The translations under genes were made by a program, and so were the position numbers. A stretch of DNA of 64,000 bases from Brucella pecoris (GTDB lineage Bacteria > Pseudomonadota > Alphaproteobacteria > Rhizobiales > Rhizobiaceae). The stretch spans positions 207,918-271,917 of the forward strand of contig NZ_VEWK01000006.1 of the NCBI RefSeq assembly GCF_006376675.1, given 5' to 3'. The notes under the pieces were generated by a model, which worked only from the letters and a program-made list of their open reading frames with translations, did no database searches and was not told where the DNA came from. Below are positions 43,570 through 53,556 of the stretch, piece by piece (positions within the stretch are counted from its first letter, which is position 1; each line of letters opens with the position of its first letter).

Positions 43570-44838
43570 TCAGCGGTCGACCGGCTTGCCCTGTGTTATC
43601 AACCGGGCACTGTGCTGTCCGGAAATATAGGTCCAGAGCCAGCTCCAGGCCACGGCTGCACGGCTTCGCGTTCCGATGAGGAAGAAGATATGCGCGATAC
43701 CCCAGAACCACCAGGCGATGATCCCCTTGAGTTTGAAGCGCCCCATATCGACCACAGCAGCGCCTCTGCCTATGGTCGCAAGGTTGCCCTGGTGCTTGTA
43801 ACGGAACGGCATCGGCGGCGTCTTTCCTTCGATGCGGCTTCCAATGACTTTGGCAACATAGGCACCTTGCTGTTTGGCGGCGGGCGCGATGCCAGGAACC
43901 GGCTTGCCGTCTGGTCCTTCGACCCATGCAGTATCACCGATGACGAAGATATCATCATGTCCCGGTACATTGAGGTTGGATAGCACTTTTACGCGTCCTG
44001 CGCGGTCGCTTTCCGCATTCAACCATGTCGCCGCAGGAGATGCGGCAACGCCTGCGGCCCAGATTGCAGTTCGGCAAGGAATAAACTCTTCGCCGACCGT
44101 AACGCCTTCGGTTGCGATGTCCTTGACCGGAATTCCGAGCCGTACCTCCACACCCAGTTTTTCGAGCGCTTTCAACGCATAATTCGATAAATCTTCAGGA
44201 AATGCCGCCAGAATGCGTGGACCTGCTTCAAGCAACATCACGCGTGTCTGCCGCGTGTCGATATTGCGAAACTCCGGCCAAATCGTCTGTTTGGCAAGCT
44301 CTGCGATAATGCCGGCAAGTTCCACACCAGTCGGGCCACCACCTACGATGGCGAATGTCAACAGCGCCCGCCTTTTTGCTTCATCTGTTTCCCGCTCCGC
44401 CCGTTCGAAGGCTAGAAGCAGCCGACGGCGAATGGTGGTTGCATCCTCAAGCGCCTTCAATCCGGGTGCTAGCGCTTCCCATTGATCGTTGCCGAAATAG
44501 GCATGGCGCGCTCCGGTCGCGAGTACGAGCATATCATATGAAATTTCAGTGCCGTTTTCGAGCTGTACCTGACGACGATCAGTATTCACATCGGTGACTG
44601 TGCCTAGCAACGTAGTCACCTCCTTCCGATCTTTAAACAGATGCCGGATCGGCCATGCGATTTCGGACGTAGCGAGAATGGTTGTCGCGACCTGATATAG
44701 AAGCGGTTGAAAAAGATGATGATTGCGCTGGTCTATCAGTGTAATCCGCACATTGACCTTTCGAAGGTCGTGGATCAGTTGCAATCCGCCAAAACCAGCG
44801 CCGACGACAACGATATGGGGTTCGCGCTTTTCGTTCAT
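43570..44838 (-). CDS. ndh: Type II NADH:quinone oxidoreductase
   Basis: A 422-residue NDH-2 flavoprotein. The FAD Rossmann motif is VVVGAGFGGLQLI, the NADH motif FAIVGGGPTGVELAG, and the FAD-anchoring GDTAWVEG plus AAKQQGAYVAK follow. A C-terminal hydrophobic/amphipathic stretch (IIAWWFWGIAHIFFLIG) attaches it to the membrane. It passes electrons from NADH to quinone without pumping protons. The ATG at 44838 (MNEKREPHIVVVG) is preceded by GGCGGAAAG; the frame to 44901 adds a non-homologous stretch. Confidence 0.92.
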   Translation of the reverse strand: MNEKREPHIVVVGAGFGGLQLIHDLRKVNVRITLIDQRNHHLFQPLLYQVATTILATSEIAWPIRHLFKDRKEVTTLLGTVTDVNTDRRQVQLENGTEISYDMLVLATGARHAYFGNDQWEALAPGLKALEDATTIRRRLLLAFERAERETDEAKRRALLTFAIVGGGPTGVELAGIIAELAKQTIWPEFRNIDTRQTRVMLLEAGPRILAAFPEDLSNYALKALEKLGVEVRLGIPVKDIATEGVTVGEEFIPCRTAIWAAGVAASPAATWLNAESDRAGRVKVLSNLNVPGHDDIFVIGDTAWVEGPDGKPVPGIAPAAKQQGAYVAKVIGSRIEGKTPPMPFRYKHQGNLATIGRGAAVVDMGRFKLKGIIAWWFWGIAHIFFLIGTRSRAAVAWSWLWTYISGQHSARLITQGKPVDR

Positions 44839-45155
44839 TACTTTCCGCCTGCTTTCAATATTCCATATGTAGCCAGCCGGTTCGTCGTGAACAGGGGGCA
44901 TTTGACATAGTTTATGTCTGTACCCGGCATTTCTGGGCCATCCATCTCAAATTTATCACTTTCAAGTTTTTATCAAAGGTCGTCGTAAAGAGATTGCCTT
45001 CATCCTCAAATAGAATGGTTCTAGAGGGCGATCTCAACTTTTTAACTTATGTTTGCGCGGTCGTGATTTCTTTTTACATTTGTGTTTTCGACCTCTTGTC
45101 TTTGGCATTTCCGCTCTAGCTAATCTTTGGTTGTTATCGGAGCTTGGAGGGACGG
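44839..45155. other. Divergent promoter region between ndh and aspT
   Basis: A 317-bp AT-rich gap between two divergent genes. I see no ORF with a plausible start site and no clear operator palindrome. The aspT Shine-Dalgarno GGAGGGA is at 45147-45153. Confidence 0.4.
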
Positions 45156-46847
45156 ATGCATTGGCTTCAGGCAATATTTCAGCAGGCACCCGAAATAGCT
45201 TTATTCCTCTCCTTGGCTGGGGGGTATGCTATCGGCAAGATACACTTCGGCAAGTTCCAATTGGGAGGAGTTGCCGGGTCACTGCTTGTCGCGGTGATAA
45301 TCAGTCAGGTAGGTGTCCAGATCGACAATGGGGTGAAGGCTTTGCTTTTCGCCCTTTTTATTTATGCGGTCGGTTTCGAAAGCGGCCCACAATTCTTCCG
45401 TTCGCTTGGGCGGCAGTCGCTGCGCGAGATCGCAATGGCTGCGGTGCTTGCGATCAGCGGTCTGGCAACGGTTGTAATCATGGCGCGCATATTCGGCTTG
45501 GACAAGGGGCTCGCGGCAGGTATCGCCGCTGGCGGGCTAACACAATCGGCGATTATCGGAACGGCAAGCTCGGCCATTTCGAAACTTGGACTTGCCGCTG
45601 ACGAAGTGCAGCGATTACAGGCCAATGTCGCGGTCGGATACGCCGTAACTTATATTTTCGGTTCCTTCGGTGCGATCATCGTCTGCGTCAACTTGCTGCC
45701 GAAATTCATGGGGCGCACTATTCGTGACGATGCCATCAAAGCCGAAGCTGAACTATTGGCCGGAATAAGAGTATTGGGGCAGGGCGAAAGTGAAGCTGCT
45801 CCCGACTTGGTAGGACGCATCTACAAGGTAGAGCAGGCTGCCGGAAAGACTGTGGCTCAGATTGAGGCGATGACCTCAGTTGAAAACGCCATAACCATAG
45901 AACGTGTCAAACGCGCCAACAAGATTATCGGTCTTGCGCCCAATCTGACACTGGAGCGTGACGATATTGTTCTCGTGGCCGGTCGGCGTGCGGGGGTCGT
46001 TGCATCCGGCAATCAGATCGGCACGGAACTGCAAGCCTCGGAAGGCATGGATGTCGTTGTGCAGATCCGTGATGTCACGATCACCTCACCGGATTATGTC
46101 GGTAAGACCGTAGCTGCGATCAAGGACAGTATAAGTTCCGAGCTACGCCACGGCGTCTACGTTACCGGTGTAAAACGGGCGGATAAGCCTTTGCCGTTGC
46201 AACCGGATACGGTCATCAATGCTGGCGATGTCGTTTCACTATACGGCACCGATCAGGATCTGCAGCGTGCTGCGAAGTCTATAGGTCCGGTGATTGTTCC
46301 AAGCGACAAGACCGATTTCGTGTTTCATGGGCTAGGCATTGCTTTAGGTCTCTTGATTGGTCTGGCTGTCGTGCGCATCGGCTCAATACCGCTAACGCTT
46401 GGTAGCGGTGGTGGTGCGCTTCTGTCGGGCCTGCTCTTTGGCTGGTATCGCAGTCGCAACATGACTATCGGCAATATGCCGACCGGAGCCTCAACATTGC
46501 TGCGTGATCTCGGCCTAGCGGGATTTGTAGCGGTTGTCGGTCTCCAGTCAGGTTTGCAGGCCGTTCAGACAATCATCAGCAGCGGTCTCACCATTTTCCT
46601 GATCGGTGTGGTCGTAACGATCCTTCCGCTAATCATCACGATGTTCTTTGGTCGTTATGTGCTGAAATACGACAACGTGGCGATATTTGCCGGTGCTCTT
46701 TCCGGTTCTCGCAGCGCTAATCCTGCCTTCGGCGAAGTGCTGGACAAGGCAGGCAATTCCATTCCTACCACCCCGTTCGCAATCACCTATGCGCTCGCAA
46801 ATGTCTTCCTGACATTGCTCGGGCCCTTGGTGGTGGCTTTTTCCTGA
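45156..46847 (+). CDS. aspT: Aspartate:alanine exchanger AspT
   Basis: A 563-residue AAEx-family transporter: an N-terminal membrane block (about 1-170), two TrkA_C/RCK_C-like cytoplasmic domains in the middle (about 200-380, ERDDIVLVAGRRAGVVASGN, INAGDVVSLYGTDQDLQRA) and a second membrane block. The repeated GxxxGGLTQSAIIGTASSA and GALSGSRSANPAFGEV motifs are family hallmarks. It exchanges aspartate(-) for alanine, an electrogenic step. The next gene, ten bases on, encodes aspartate 4-decarboxylase, so import, decarboxylation and export form a proton-motive cycle as in Tetragenococcus. The ATG at 45156 has GGAGGGA upstream. Confidence 0.92.
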   Translation: MHWLQAIFQQAPEIALFLSLAGGYAIGKIHFGKFQLGGVAGSLLVAVIISQVGVQIDNGVKALLFALFIYAVGFESGPQFFRSLGRQSLREIAMAAVLAISGLATVVIMARIFGLDKGLAAGIAAGGLTQSAIIGTASSAISKLGLAADEVQRLQANVAVGYAVTYIFGSFGAIIVCVNLLPKFMGRTIRDDAIKAEAELLAGIRVLGQGESEAAPDLVGRIYKVEQAAGKTVAQIEAMTSVENAITIERVKRANKIIGLAPNLTLERDDIVLVAGRRAGVVASGNQIGTELQASEGMDVVVQIRDVTITSPDYVGKTVAAIKDSISSELRHGVYVTGVKRADKPLPLQPDTVINAGDVVSLYGTDQDLQRAAKSIGPVIVPSDKTDFVFHGLGIALGLLIGLAVVRIGSIPLTLGSGGGALLSGLLFGWYRSRNMTIGNMPTGASTLLRDLGLAGFVAVVGLQSGLQAVQTIISSGLTIFLIGVVVTILPLIITMFFGRYVLKYDNVAIFAGALSGSRSANPAFGEVLDKAGNSIPTTPFAITYALANVFLTLLGPLVVAFS

Positions 46848-46854
46848 GGAGTAG

Positions 46855-48462
<1,608 letters not shown>

Positions 48463-48473
48463 TCAGTCAAGCG

Positions 48474-48494
48474 AGGGGCGCAAACAGCGCCCCT
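48474..48494 (+). terminator. Terminator after asdA
   Basis: AGGGGCGC-aaaca-GCGCCCCT, an 8-bp perfect stem followed by TCTG. It sits between the convergent asdA and marR-type genes. Confidence 0.7.
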
Positions 48495-48501
48495 TCTGCT
48501 A

Positions 48502-48954
48502 TCAGACCGAGGATAGTACCAGTAGGTCGCGTCGAACTTCGTCGCCGTTGCCACTTGCGAGCCGGTTCTCGATCTCCGCATGCGTGGATTTCCATATGGG
48601 GACGGCTGCGGCAAGCGCGGCTCTACCCTCCGGTGTCAATTGCAGCAATCGCTCCCGCCTGTCGTTCGGGTTTACGACGATCTCCACCCAGCCCTGTCGC
48701 TGCAATGGCTTTAAGGCTGCTGTCAAAGTCGTCTGATCCATGGCCAGGAGTTCGGCAACCGGCTTCATCGGCGGTGGTGTCGGGCGATTAAGCGACATCA
48801 TCAGTGAGAACTGCCCATTGGTCAGCCCGAAAGGACGTAGGGCATCGTCAAAACGTCGGGCGAGAGCGCGTGCGGCACGCTGAACGTGCAAACAAAGGCA
48901 GGTGTCCCGAACCAGAAGTGTTGTTTCAAAAGGTACATCGAGGCTATTTGACAT
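48502..48954 (-). CDS. MarR family transcriptional regulator
   Basis: A 150-residue MarR-type regulator: winged HTH with LAMDQTTLTAALKPLQRQGW and the wing NPNDRRERLLQLTPEGRAAL. The CLCLHVQRAARALARRF N terminus carries two cysteines (Cys19 and Cys21) that could act as redox sensors, as in OhrR-like members; this is a guess. It is divergent from the DUF899 gene and a palindrome lies just upstream, where autoregulation and control of the neighbour are likely. Confidence 0.9.
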   Translation of the reverse strand: MSNSLDVPFETTLLVRDTCLCLHVQRAARALARRFDDALRPFGLTNGQFSLMMSLNRPTPPPMKPVAELLAMDQTTLTAALKPLQRQGWVEIVVNPNDRRERLLQLTPEGRAALAAAVPIWKSTHAEIENRLASGNGDEVRRDLLVLSSV

Positions 48955-48960
48955 GCACTA

Positions 48961-48981
48961 TTAATATTGATATCAATGTAA
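48961..48981. promoter_or_regulatory. Palindromic operator between marR-type gene and DUF899 gene
   Basis: TTAATATTGATATCAATGTAA contains the perfect 12-bp palindrome ATTGATATCAAT (48966-48977), 7 to 12 bp upstream of the MarR-type start. MarR proteins bind AT-rich palindromes of this kind and position. Confidence 0.7.
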
Positions 48982-49048
48982 ATCGTCAAGCGGGAACATT
49001 GTTATCTGGGCATGGATACGGGGCAAAAGCCGGAGGAGGGCTTGCACC

Positions 49049-49774
49049 ATGAATGAGGTCGTATCCCGAGAAGTCTGGCTCGAGGCGCGGCGCGCGCTTC
49101 TGGCAAGGGAGAAAGAAGCCACCCATCTGCGCGACAAGGTCAATCGTGAGCGGCAGGCTCTGCCGTGGGTGAAGGTTGATAAGGACTATACATTCGATAC
49201 GCCTTCGGGACGGAAAACACTTTCTGACCTGTTCGAGGGACGCAGCCAGTTGCTGATCTATCATTTCATGTTTGGACCCGACTGGGATCAAGGTTGCACA
49301 GGATGTTCGTTCCTGGCCGATAATCTTGATGGCGCGGTAACACATCTCAACAATCACGACGTCACGCTTGCCGCCGTTTCGCGCGGACCGCTGGCAAAGC
49401 TGGAAGCTTACAAGAAGCGGATGGGCTGGCATTTTCCATGGGTTTCGTCCGGAGGCAGCGACTTCAATTTCGATTACCACGTCTCCTTTACGAAGGATGA
49501 ACTCGAGAACAATCGTGTTTTCTACAACTTCGAAAAGCTGGCCGCAGAAGATGCTTTCGATGAACTGCCAGGCATGAGCGCTTTCTACAAAGACGAAAGT
49601 GGTGCGATCTATCACACTTATTCAAGCTATGCCCGCGGGATCGAAGAATGGATCGGCACACTGATGATCCTAGACCGCGCCCCGAAGGGCCGCAATGAAA
49701 ATAGCACGATGCATTTCGTCAAGCGGCACGATGAATATGAGGCGCAGGCTTCCAAACATAGCTGCTGCGGCTGA
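49049..49774 (+). CDS. DUF899 family thioredoxin-like protein
   Basis: A 241-residue DUF899 protein with a thioredoxin-type fold. It begins VVSREVWLEARRALLAREKE, and the core is LLIYHFMFGPDWDQGCTGCS with a CxxC pair, then SRGPLAKLEAYKKRMGW and SYARGIEEWIGTLMILDRAP. The C terminus has a CCG motif. The family is widespread and its function is not settled; the CxxC suggests a redox role. It may form an operon with the VOC protein 39 bp downstream, both under the MarR-type regulator. Confidence 0.87.
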   Translation: MNEVVSREVWLEARRALLAREKEATHLRDKVNRERQALPWVKVDKDYTFDTPSGRKTLSDLFEGRSQLLIYHFMFGPDWDQGCTGCSFLADNLDGAVTHLNNHDVTLAAVSRGPLAKLEAYKKRMGWHFPWVSSGGSDFNFDYHVSFTKDELENNRVFYNFEKLAAEDAFDELPGMSAFYKDESGAIYHTYSSYARGIEEWIGTLMILDRAPKGRNENSTMHFVKRHDEYEAQASKHSCCG

Positions 49775-49813
49775 TCGTTCGAACGCGAAACAAAATCCAA
49801 GGGAGTACATTCA

Positions 49814-50590
49814 ATGAAAAACGGTTCTTCTCCGTTCGTCTGGTACGAACTTATGACGACAGACGCTGATAACGCGCAGGACTTTTATACGAAAGTTGTC
49901 GGCTGGACAGCGAGAGATGCCGGGGTTCCCGGCATGAAATATACGCTGTTCGAAGTGCCCGGATGCATGATCGCAGGCATGATGTCGATGGCGGATATGC
50001 CAAAAGAGGATTGTGGAGGCGAACCCGGCTGGATCGGTTATGTCGGTGTGACAAATGCCGATGAATATTCCCGGAAAGTCGAGGCAGAAGGCGGCAAGGT
50101 TCTAAGGGCCGCACAGGATATCCCGGACATTGGACGGTTCGCGATTGTTTCGGACCCACAAGGTGGCGTCTTTGCACTCTTTGAGCCGAAGGACGACATG
50201 CCGCCACCGGCTGACTTCGGTTCGCGCAAACCGGGACATCCGGGCTGGCACGAACTATACGCCCAGAATTGCGAGACGGTATTTCCCTTCTACGAGAAAG
50301 TATTTGGCTGGAAGCTCTCACGCGACTTCGACATGGGGCCTATGGGAAACTACAAGGTGTTTAGTGTCGATGGCGCTGATCACGGCGGCATCATGACCGC
50401 ACCTCCCGGTACTCGTGTAGGTTGGGGATTCTACTTCATGGTTGATGGCGTCAAAGATGCTGCCAGCAAGGTCAAGTCTCTGGGTGGAGCGGTTTTGCAA
50501 GAGCCGATGGAAGTGCCGAATGGCGAATGGGTTGTTCAATGCAAGGACCCGCAAGGCGTGAACATCTCGCTTGTAGCGCCGAAACCGTAG
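49814..50590 (+). CDS. VOC family protein with two glyoxalase-like domains
   Basis: A 258-residue protein made of two betaalphabetabetabeta units: residues about 1-125 (SPFVWYELMTTDADNAQDFY) and 140-258 (PGHPGWHELYAQNCETVFPF). Each carries the FYTKVVGW/FYEKVFGW signature of the vicinal oxygen chelate superfamily. The group is annotated variously as glyoxalase/bleomycin-resistance-like; the substrate is unknown. A Shine-Dalgarno, AAGGGAG, precedes the ATG at a distance of about eight bases. Confidence 0.87.
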   Translation: MKNGSSPFVWYELMTTDADNAQDFYTKVVGWTARDAGVPGMKYTLFEVPGCMIAGMMSMADMPKEDCGGEPGWIGYVGVTNADEYSRKVEAEGGKVLRAAQDIPDIGRFAIVSDPQGGVFALFEPKDDMPPPADFGSRKPGHPGWHELYAQNCETVFPFYEKVFGWKLSRDFDMGPMGNYKVFSVDGADHGGIMTAPPGTRVGWGFYFMVDGVKDAASKVKSLGGAVLQEPMEVPNGEWVVQCKDPQGVNISLVAPKP

Positions 50591-50673
50591 GATAGATTGC
50601 GCTGCGCGATTGACTGCCGATACATTTGCGACGATTGGATGGAACATCGAAACGTATCGGCGGAAGATTGATC

Positions 50674-51624
50674 ATGCACGACAGAAGGATGCGTCAGTCT
50701 CAACGGGCTGGAACTGTGTTCGCCGCAGATGTTGGCGGATCCTTCATCCGGCTGGCGCGTTCGACACATTCAGGAAGTATCGAGCTTCTTGAAAAACTGC
50801 CGACATCAGCAAACAGTTGGGACGAATTCGGGGGCGCATTGGAAACAGCGCTTCGTATTCATGCATCGGATGACGAAGGGCCACTTGCGCTTTCCATTGC
50901 CGGATTGGTTGATCCGGATACAAGTACCGCTTTCTCTGCGAATATCCCTTGCATCACCGATCACCGGCTAAGCTTTGAACTCGGTGAGCGATTGCAGCGA
51001 CAGGTGATCGCCGCCAATGATGCCGATTGTCTGGCCCTGGCCGAGGCAATCGAAGGTGCTGGAAAAGGGCATGAGATTGTCTTCTGCACAGTGTTGGGTA
51101 CTGGCGTTGGCGGCGGGCTTGTCGTCGATGGCCGGTTGGTTCGCGGTAAAGGCGGCTTGACCGGCGAATGGGGGCACGGCCCGATCCTCAACACCTGTGT
51201 AGAAATCGACGGAAAAACTGTGCTGGTCCCACGCTTCAGTTGTGGTTGCGGGCAAAGTGGTTGTGTCGATACGATTGGTGGCGCACGCGGGATCGAGAGA
51301 CTACACCAGTTTCTGAATGGTATTGAAGCGAATAGCCATAGAGTCCTGCAGGAATGGCTGGAAGGTCGTCAGGAGGCAAGACGGACAATTGCCGCCTATC
51401 TTCAACTGGTGGCCGATCCGCTCGCCGCAGTCGTCAACATAACCGGTACGTCGATCATTCCGGTAGGCGGCGGACTTGCTACCGCTTCGGAGTTGGTTTC
51501 GGCGCTTGACACGGCGGTGAGAGCCAGAATTCTGCGAAAAACTGACAGGCCGTTAGTCGTTCCGGGTATATTCGGCAGCGATGGCGGTTTGGTGGGGGCA
51601 GCGATATTGGGGCATCAGACGTGA
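50674..51624 (+). CDS. ROK family sugar kinase
   Basis: About 316 residues. ATP-binding phosphate-1 motif AADVGGSFIRLA, the ROK signature around LGTGVGGGLVVDGRLVRG, GEWGHGP (catalytic-zone Glu/His), and the zinc-binding CGCGQSGCVDT. The type is N-acetylmannosamine/N-acetylglucosamine kinase or glucokinase; I cannot decide between them. cutC overlaps its stop by GTGA. Start: the ATG at 50674 follows GGCGGAAGA; a second ATG (50686) is possible, and the frame extends to 50626 without support. Confidence 0.85.
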   Translation: MHDRRMRQSQRAGTVFAADVGGSFIRLARSTHSGSIELLEKLPTSANSWDEFGGALETALRIHASDDEGPLALSIAGLVDPDTSTAFSANIPCITDHRLSFELGERLQRQVIAANDADCLALAEAIEGAGKGHEIVFCTVLGTGVGGGLVVDGRLVRGKGGLTGEWGHGPILNTCVEIDGKTVLVPRFSCGCGQSGCVDTIGGARGIERLHQFLNGIEANSHRVLQEWLEGRQEARRTIAAYLQLVADPLAAVVNITGTSIIPVGGGLATASELVSALDTAVRARILRKTDRPLVVPGIFGSDGGLVGAAILGHQT

Positions 51625-52343
51625 GTGTGTTACTTGAAGTCTGCGTGGATAGCGCTGAAGGGTTGCGGTTGGCAATCGAAGGCGGTGCAGATCGCATAGA
51701 ACTCTGTTCGGCGCTTGAACTGGGTGGATTGACACCCTCGCAGGCATTGATGGAGCTTGCCTCGAAAGCACCGATCCCGGTTTACGCAATGATCAGACCA
51801 CGCGCGGGCAACTTCCGCTTTTCGACTGAAGATGAGACCGTAATGGTGTCCGACATAGGCAACGCCAGAAGTGCTGGTTTGACTGGTGTCGTTGTCGGCG
51901 CTTCGCTGAATGATGGTTCACTGGATGTTACTATGTTGGAAAGACTGCTTGCGGAGGCAAAAGGTCTTGGAACGACGCTTCACCGCGCTTTCGATCTGGT
52001 TCCGGATATGACGGTTGCATTGCAGCAGTCAATTGCACTTGGTTGCGAGCGCATCCTGACGTCCGGCCTGTCACAAACCGCGGAAGAGGGGCTGGATAAT
52101 TTGCAGCGGCTGACTGGAATTGCTCGCGGGCGCATCAGCATCATGCCCGGCAGCGGCGTCAACGCCGAGAATGTGGGTCGAATAGTGGACGCCACTGGCG
52201 CAATAGAAGTTCATGCTTCGTGCCGCGTCCCGCTCGAAGAGAAGGATTCTCGCGCTATCGCCCTCGGTTTTGCTGCCGAACAATCATTTCGGACGTCGGC
52301 CCAGCGCGTAAGCGCTTTGAAAGCCGCAATCGACGGCATTTAA
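51621..52343 (+). CDS. cutC: Copper homeostasis protein CutC
   Basis: A 240-residue TIM-barrel protein of the CutC family: LLEVCVDSAEGLRLAIEGGA, GADRIELCSALELGGLTPS, the MIRPRAGNFRFS strand and the late GSGVNAENVGRI and EVHASCR. CutC was described as copper tolerance protein, but its role there has been questioned and some homologues bind Cu(I). The GTG start overlaps the ROK kinase stop (GTGA), showing translational coupling. Confidence 0.9.
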   Translation: MSVLLEVCVDSAEGLRLAIEGGADRIELCSALELGGLTPSQALMELASKAPIPVYAMIRPRAGNFRFSTEDETVMVSDIGNARSAGLTGVVVGASLNDGSLDVTMLERLLAEAKGLGTTLHRAFDLVPDMTVALQQSIALGCERILTSGLSQTAEEGLDNLQRLTGIARGRISIMPGSGVNAENVGRIVDATGAIEVHASCRVPLEEKDSRAIALGFAAEQSFRTSAQRVSALKAAIDGI

Positions 52344-52386
52344 AAAGGGCGTCTATTCCAAATTCAGGGTGTCTGTGAGTGTAAAA

Positions 52387-52410
52387 TTCGCGAACCGTTT
52401 GGTTCGCGAA
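52387..52410. promoter_or_regulatory. Perfect 24-bp hairpin/palindrome between cutC and metA leader
   Basis: TTCGCGAACC-gttt-GGTTCGCGAA, arms of 10 bp with no mismatch, nested inside weaker outer arms AGTGTA (52378-52383) and TACACT (52425-52430). It may terminate the cutC transcript (no T-tract on the plus strand) or be an operator for metA. Confidence 0.6.
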
Positions 52411-52485
52411 GCTGAAATTTCTCATACACTTTAAGGTGACACTTAATCCCTATTGCGACTCCCAAAGAGTTTGAGTAGAAGTATC

Positions 52486-52635
52486 GGCACATCAAGAGTT
52501 GGGGAGACGCCCAACGCCAACCTGCCTCTCCGGGCAAGGTGGTACTCTCTGCAAAGAGAGGATGTGGCCAAACCGGCAAATATACGGAAAAAGCCACTCG
52601 CGTCATCTCCAGCATAAACTAGGGACCGACGCGAC
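52486..52635 (+). promoter_or_regulatory. Structured metA leader, S-box-like (SAM-I clan) candidate riboswitch with start-site sequester
   Basis: Four helices can be drawn. P1: GGCACATC (52486-52493) with GATGTGGCC (52561-52569). P2: TTGGG/CCCAA (52499-52503/52510-52514). P3: ACCTGCC/GGCAAGGT (52520-52526/52533-52540). P4: CTCTCT-gcaa-AGAGAG (52545-52560). The joining strings AAGAG, CCAACC and AAGGTGGTA resemble the S-box joining strings AGAG, GCAACC and AAGGTGCTA. Downstream, GCCAC (52593-52597) can compete for P1', and CGCGTC (52599-52604) can pair with GACGCG (52628-52633), which flanks the Shine-Dalgarno AGGGA. SAM as ligand is inferred from the gene, metA. I see none of the SAM-II consensus usual in this order. 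Confidence 0.6.
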
Positions 52636-53556
52636 ATGCCGATTAAAATTCCTGATGATCTGCCAGCAACCAGTGTTCTCCAGGCCGAGGGCGTTATGGT
52701 CATGCGCGAAGCAGATGCCGTTCGTCAGGATATTCGTCCGCTGAAGATCGGCCTGCTCAACCTGATGCCCAACAAGGTTACCACCGAGACGCAGATTGCC
52801 CGCCTTCTCGGAGCAACCCCGCTGCAGGTGGAGCTGACCCTTGTTCGTATCACCAACCATGTGGCACGCCATACGCCTGCCGATCACATGCTATCCTTTT
52901 ATCAGCCGTGGGAAGAGGTACAGGACCAGCGATTTGACGGCTTTGTCATCACAGGGGCTCCGGTCGAACGTCTCGAATTTGAGGAAGTTACCTATTGGGA
53001 CGAAATGCAGCGTGTCTTCAACTGGACGCAGACCCATGTACACCGGACTCTCAATATATGCTGGGCCGCGCAAGCCGCTGTTCATCATTTCCATGGTATG
53101 GGCAAGTACGAACTGCCGGGTAAGGCGTCAGGCGTCTATAGCCAGCGCAACCTTGCACCGTCATCGCCCTACCTTCGCGGGTTTTCGGATGATTTCAAAA
53201 TACCGGTTTCGCGCTGGACTGAAGTGCGCAAAAGCGACATTCCGGCCAATAGCGATCTGAAAGTGCTAGTCGATAGTCCAGAGACGGGGCTTTGCCTGCT
53301 TGATGACCCCCGTCATCGTTCGCTACACATGTTCAATCACGTGGAATATGACACCACATCGCTTGCGGATGAGTATTTCCGTGACATTCAGGTTCAGCCT
53401 GAAACGAAGGTTCCGGCGAATTATTTCCCCGGTGACGACGCGACGCGCCAGCCGGAAAATCGCTGGCGCAGCCACGCGCATCTTCTTTTCGGCAACTGGA
53501 TCAACGAGATGTATCAATCGACGTCCTACGACCTCGAAAATATCGGGAAGTGTTGA
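52636..53556 (+). CDS. metA: Homoserine O-acyltransferase MetA
   Basis: A 306-residue MetA-family enzyme (homoserine trans-succinylase/acetylase), class I glutamine-amidotransferase-like fold. The catalytic Cys is C142 in LNICWAAQA, the His in MFNHVEYD and Glu in DEYFRDI follow. Residue 111 is Glu (GAPVERLEF); in this family Glu111 has been linked with succinyl-CoA use and Gly111 with acetyl-CoA, though specificity in Alphaproteobacteria varies. It activates homoserine for methionine synthesis in the cytoplasm. A structured leader lies directly upstream, and the 3' end overlaps a convergent MFS gene by 56 bp. Confidence 0.94.
   Translation: MPIKIPDDLPATSVLQAEGVMVMREADAVRQDIRPLKIGLLNLMPNKVTTETQIARLLGATPLQVELTLVRITNHVARHTPADHMLSFYQPWEEVQDQRFDGFVITGAPVERLEFEEVTYWDEMQRVFNWTQTHVHRTLNICWAAQAAVHHFHGMGKYELPGKASGVYSQRNLAPSSPYLRGFSDDFKIPVSRWTEVRKSDIPANSDLKVLVDSPETGLCLLDDPRHRSLHMFNHVEYDTTSLADEYFRDIQVQPETKVPANYFPGDDATRQPENRWRSHAHLLFGNWINEMYQSTSYDLENIGKC

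Noticed and set aside
43874..44485. Plus-strand frames within ndh
   Set aside because: Antisense to the NADH dehydrogenase with no domain signature.
52344..52635. SAM-II riboswitch before metA
   Set aside because: I looked for the SAM-II consensus strings (GGTGATTTG, CCACGTTAAA, GCTAAAG) and did not find them; the S-box-like reading fits better.
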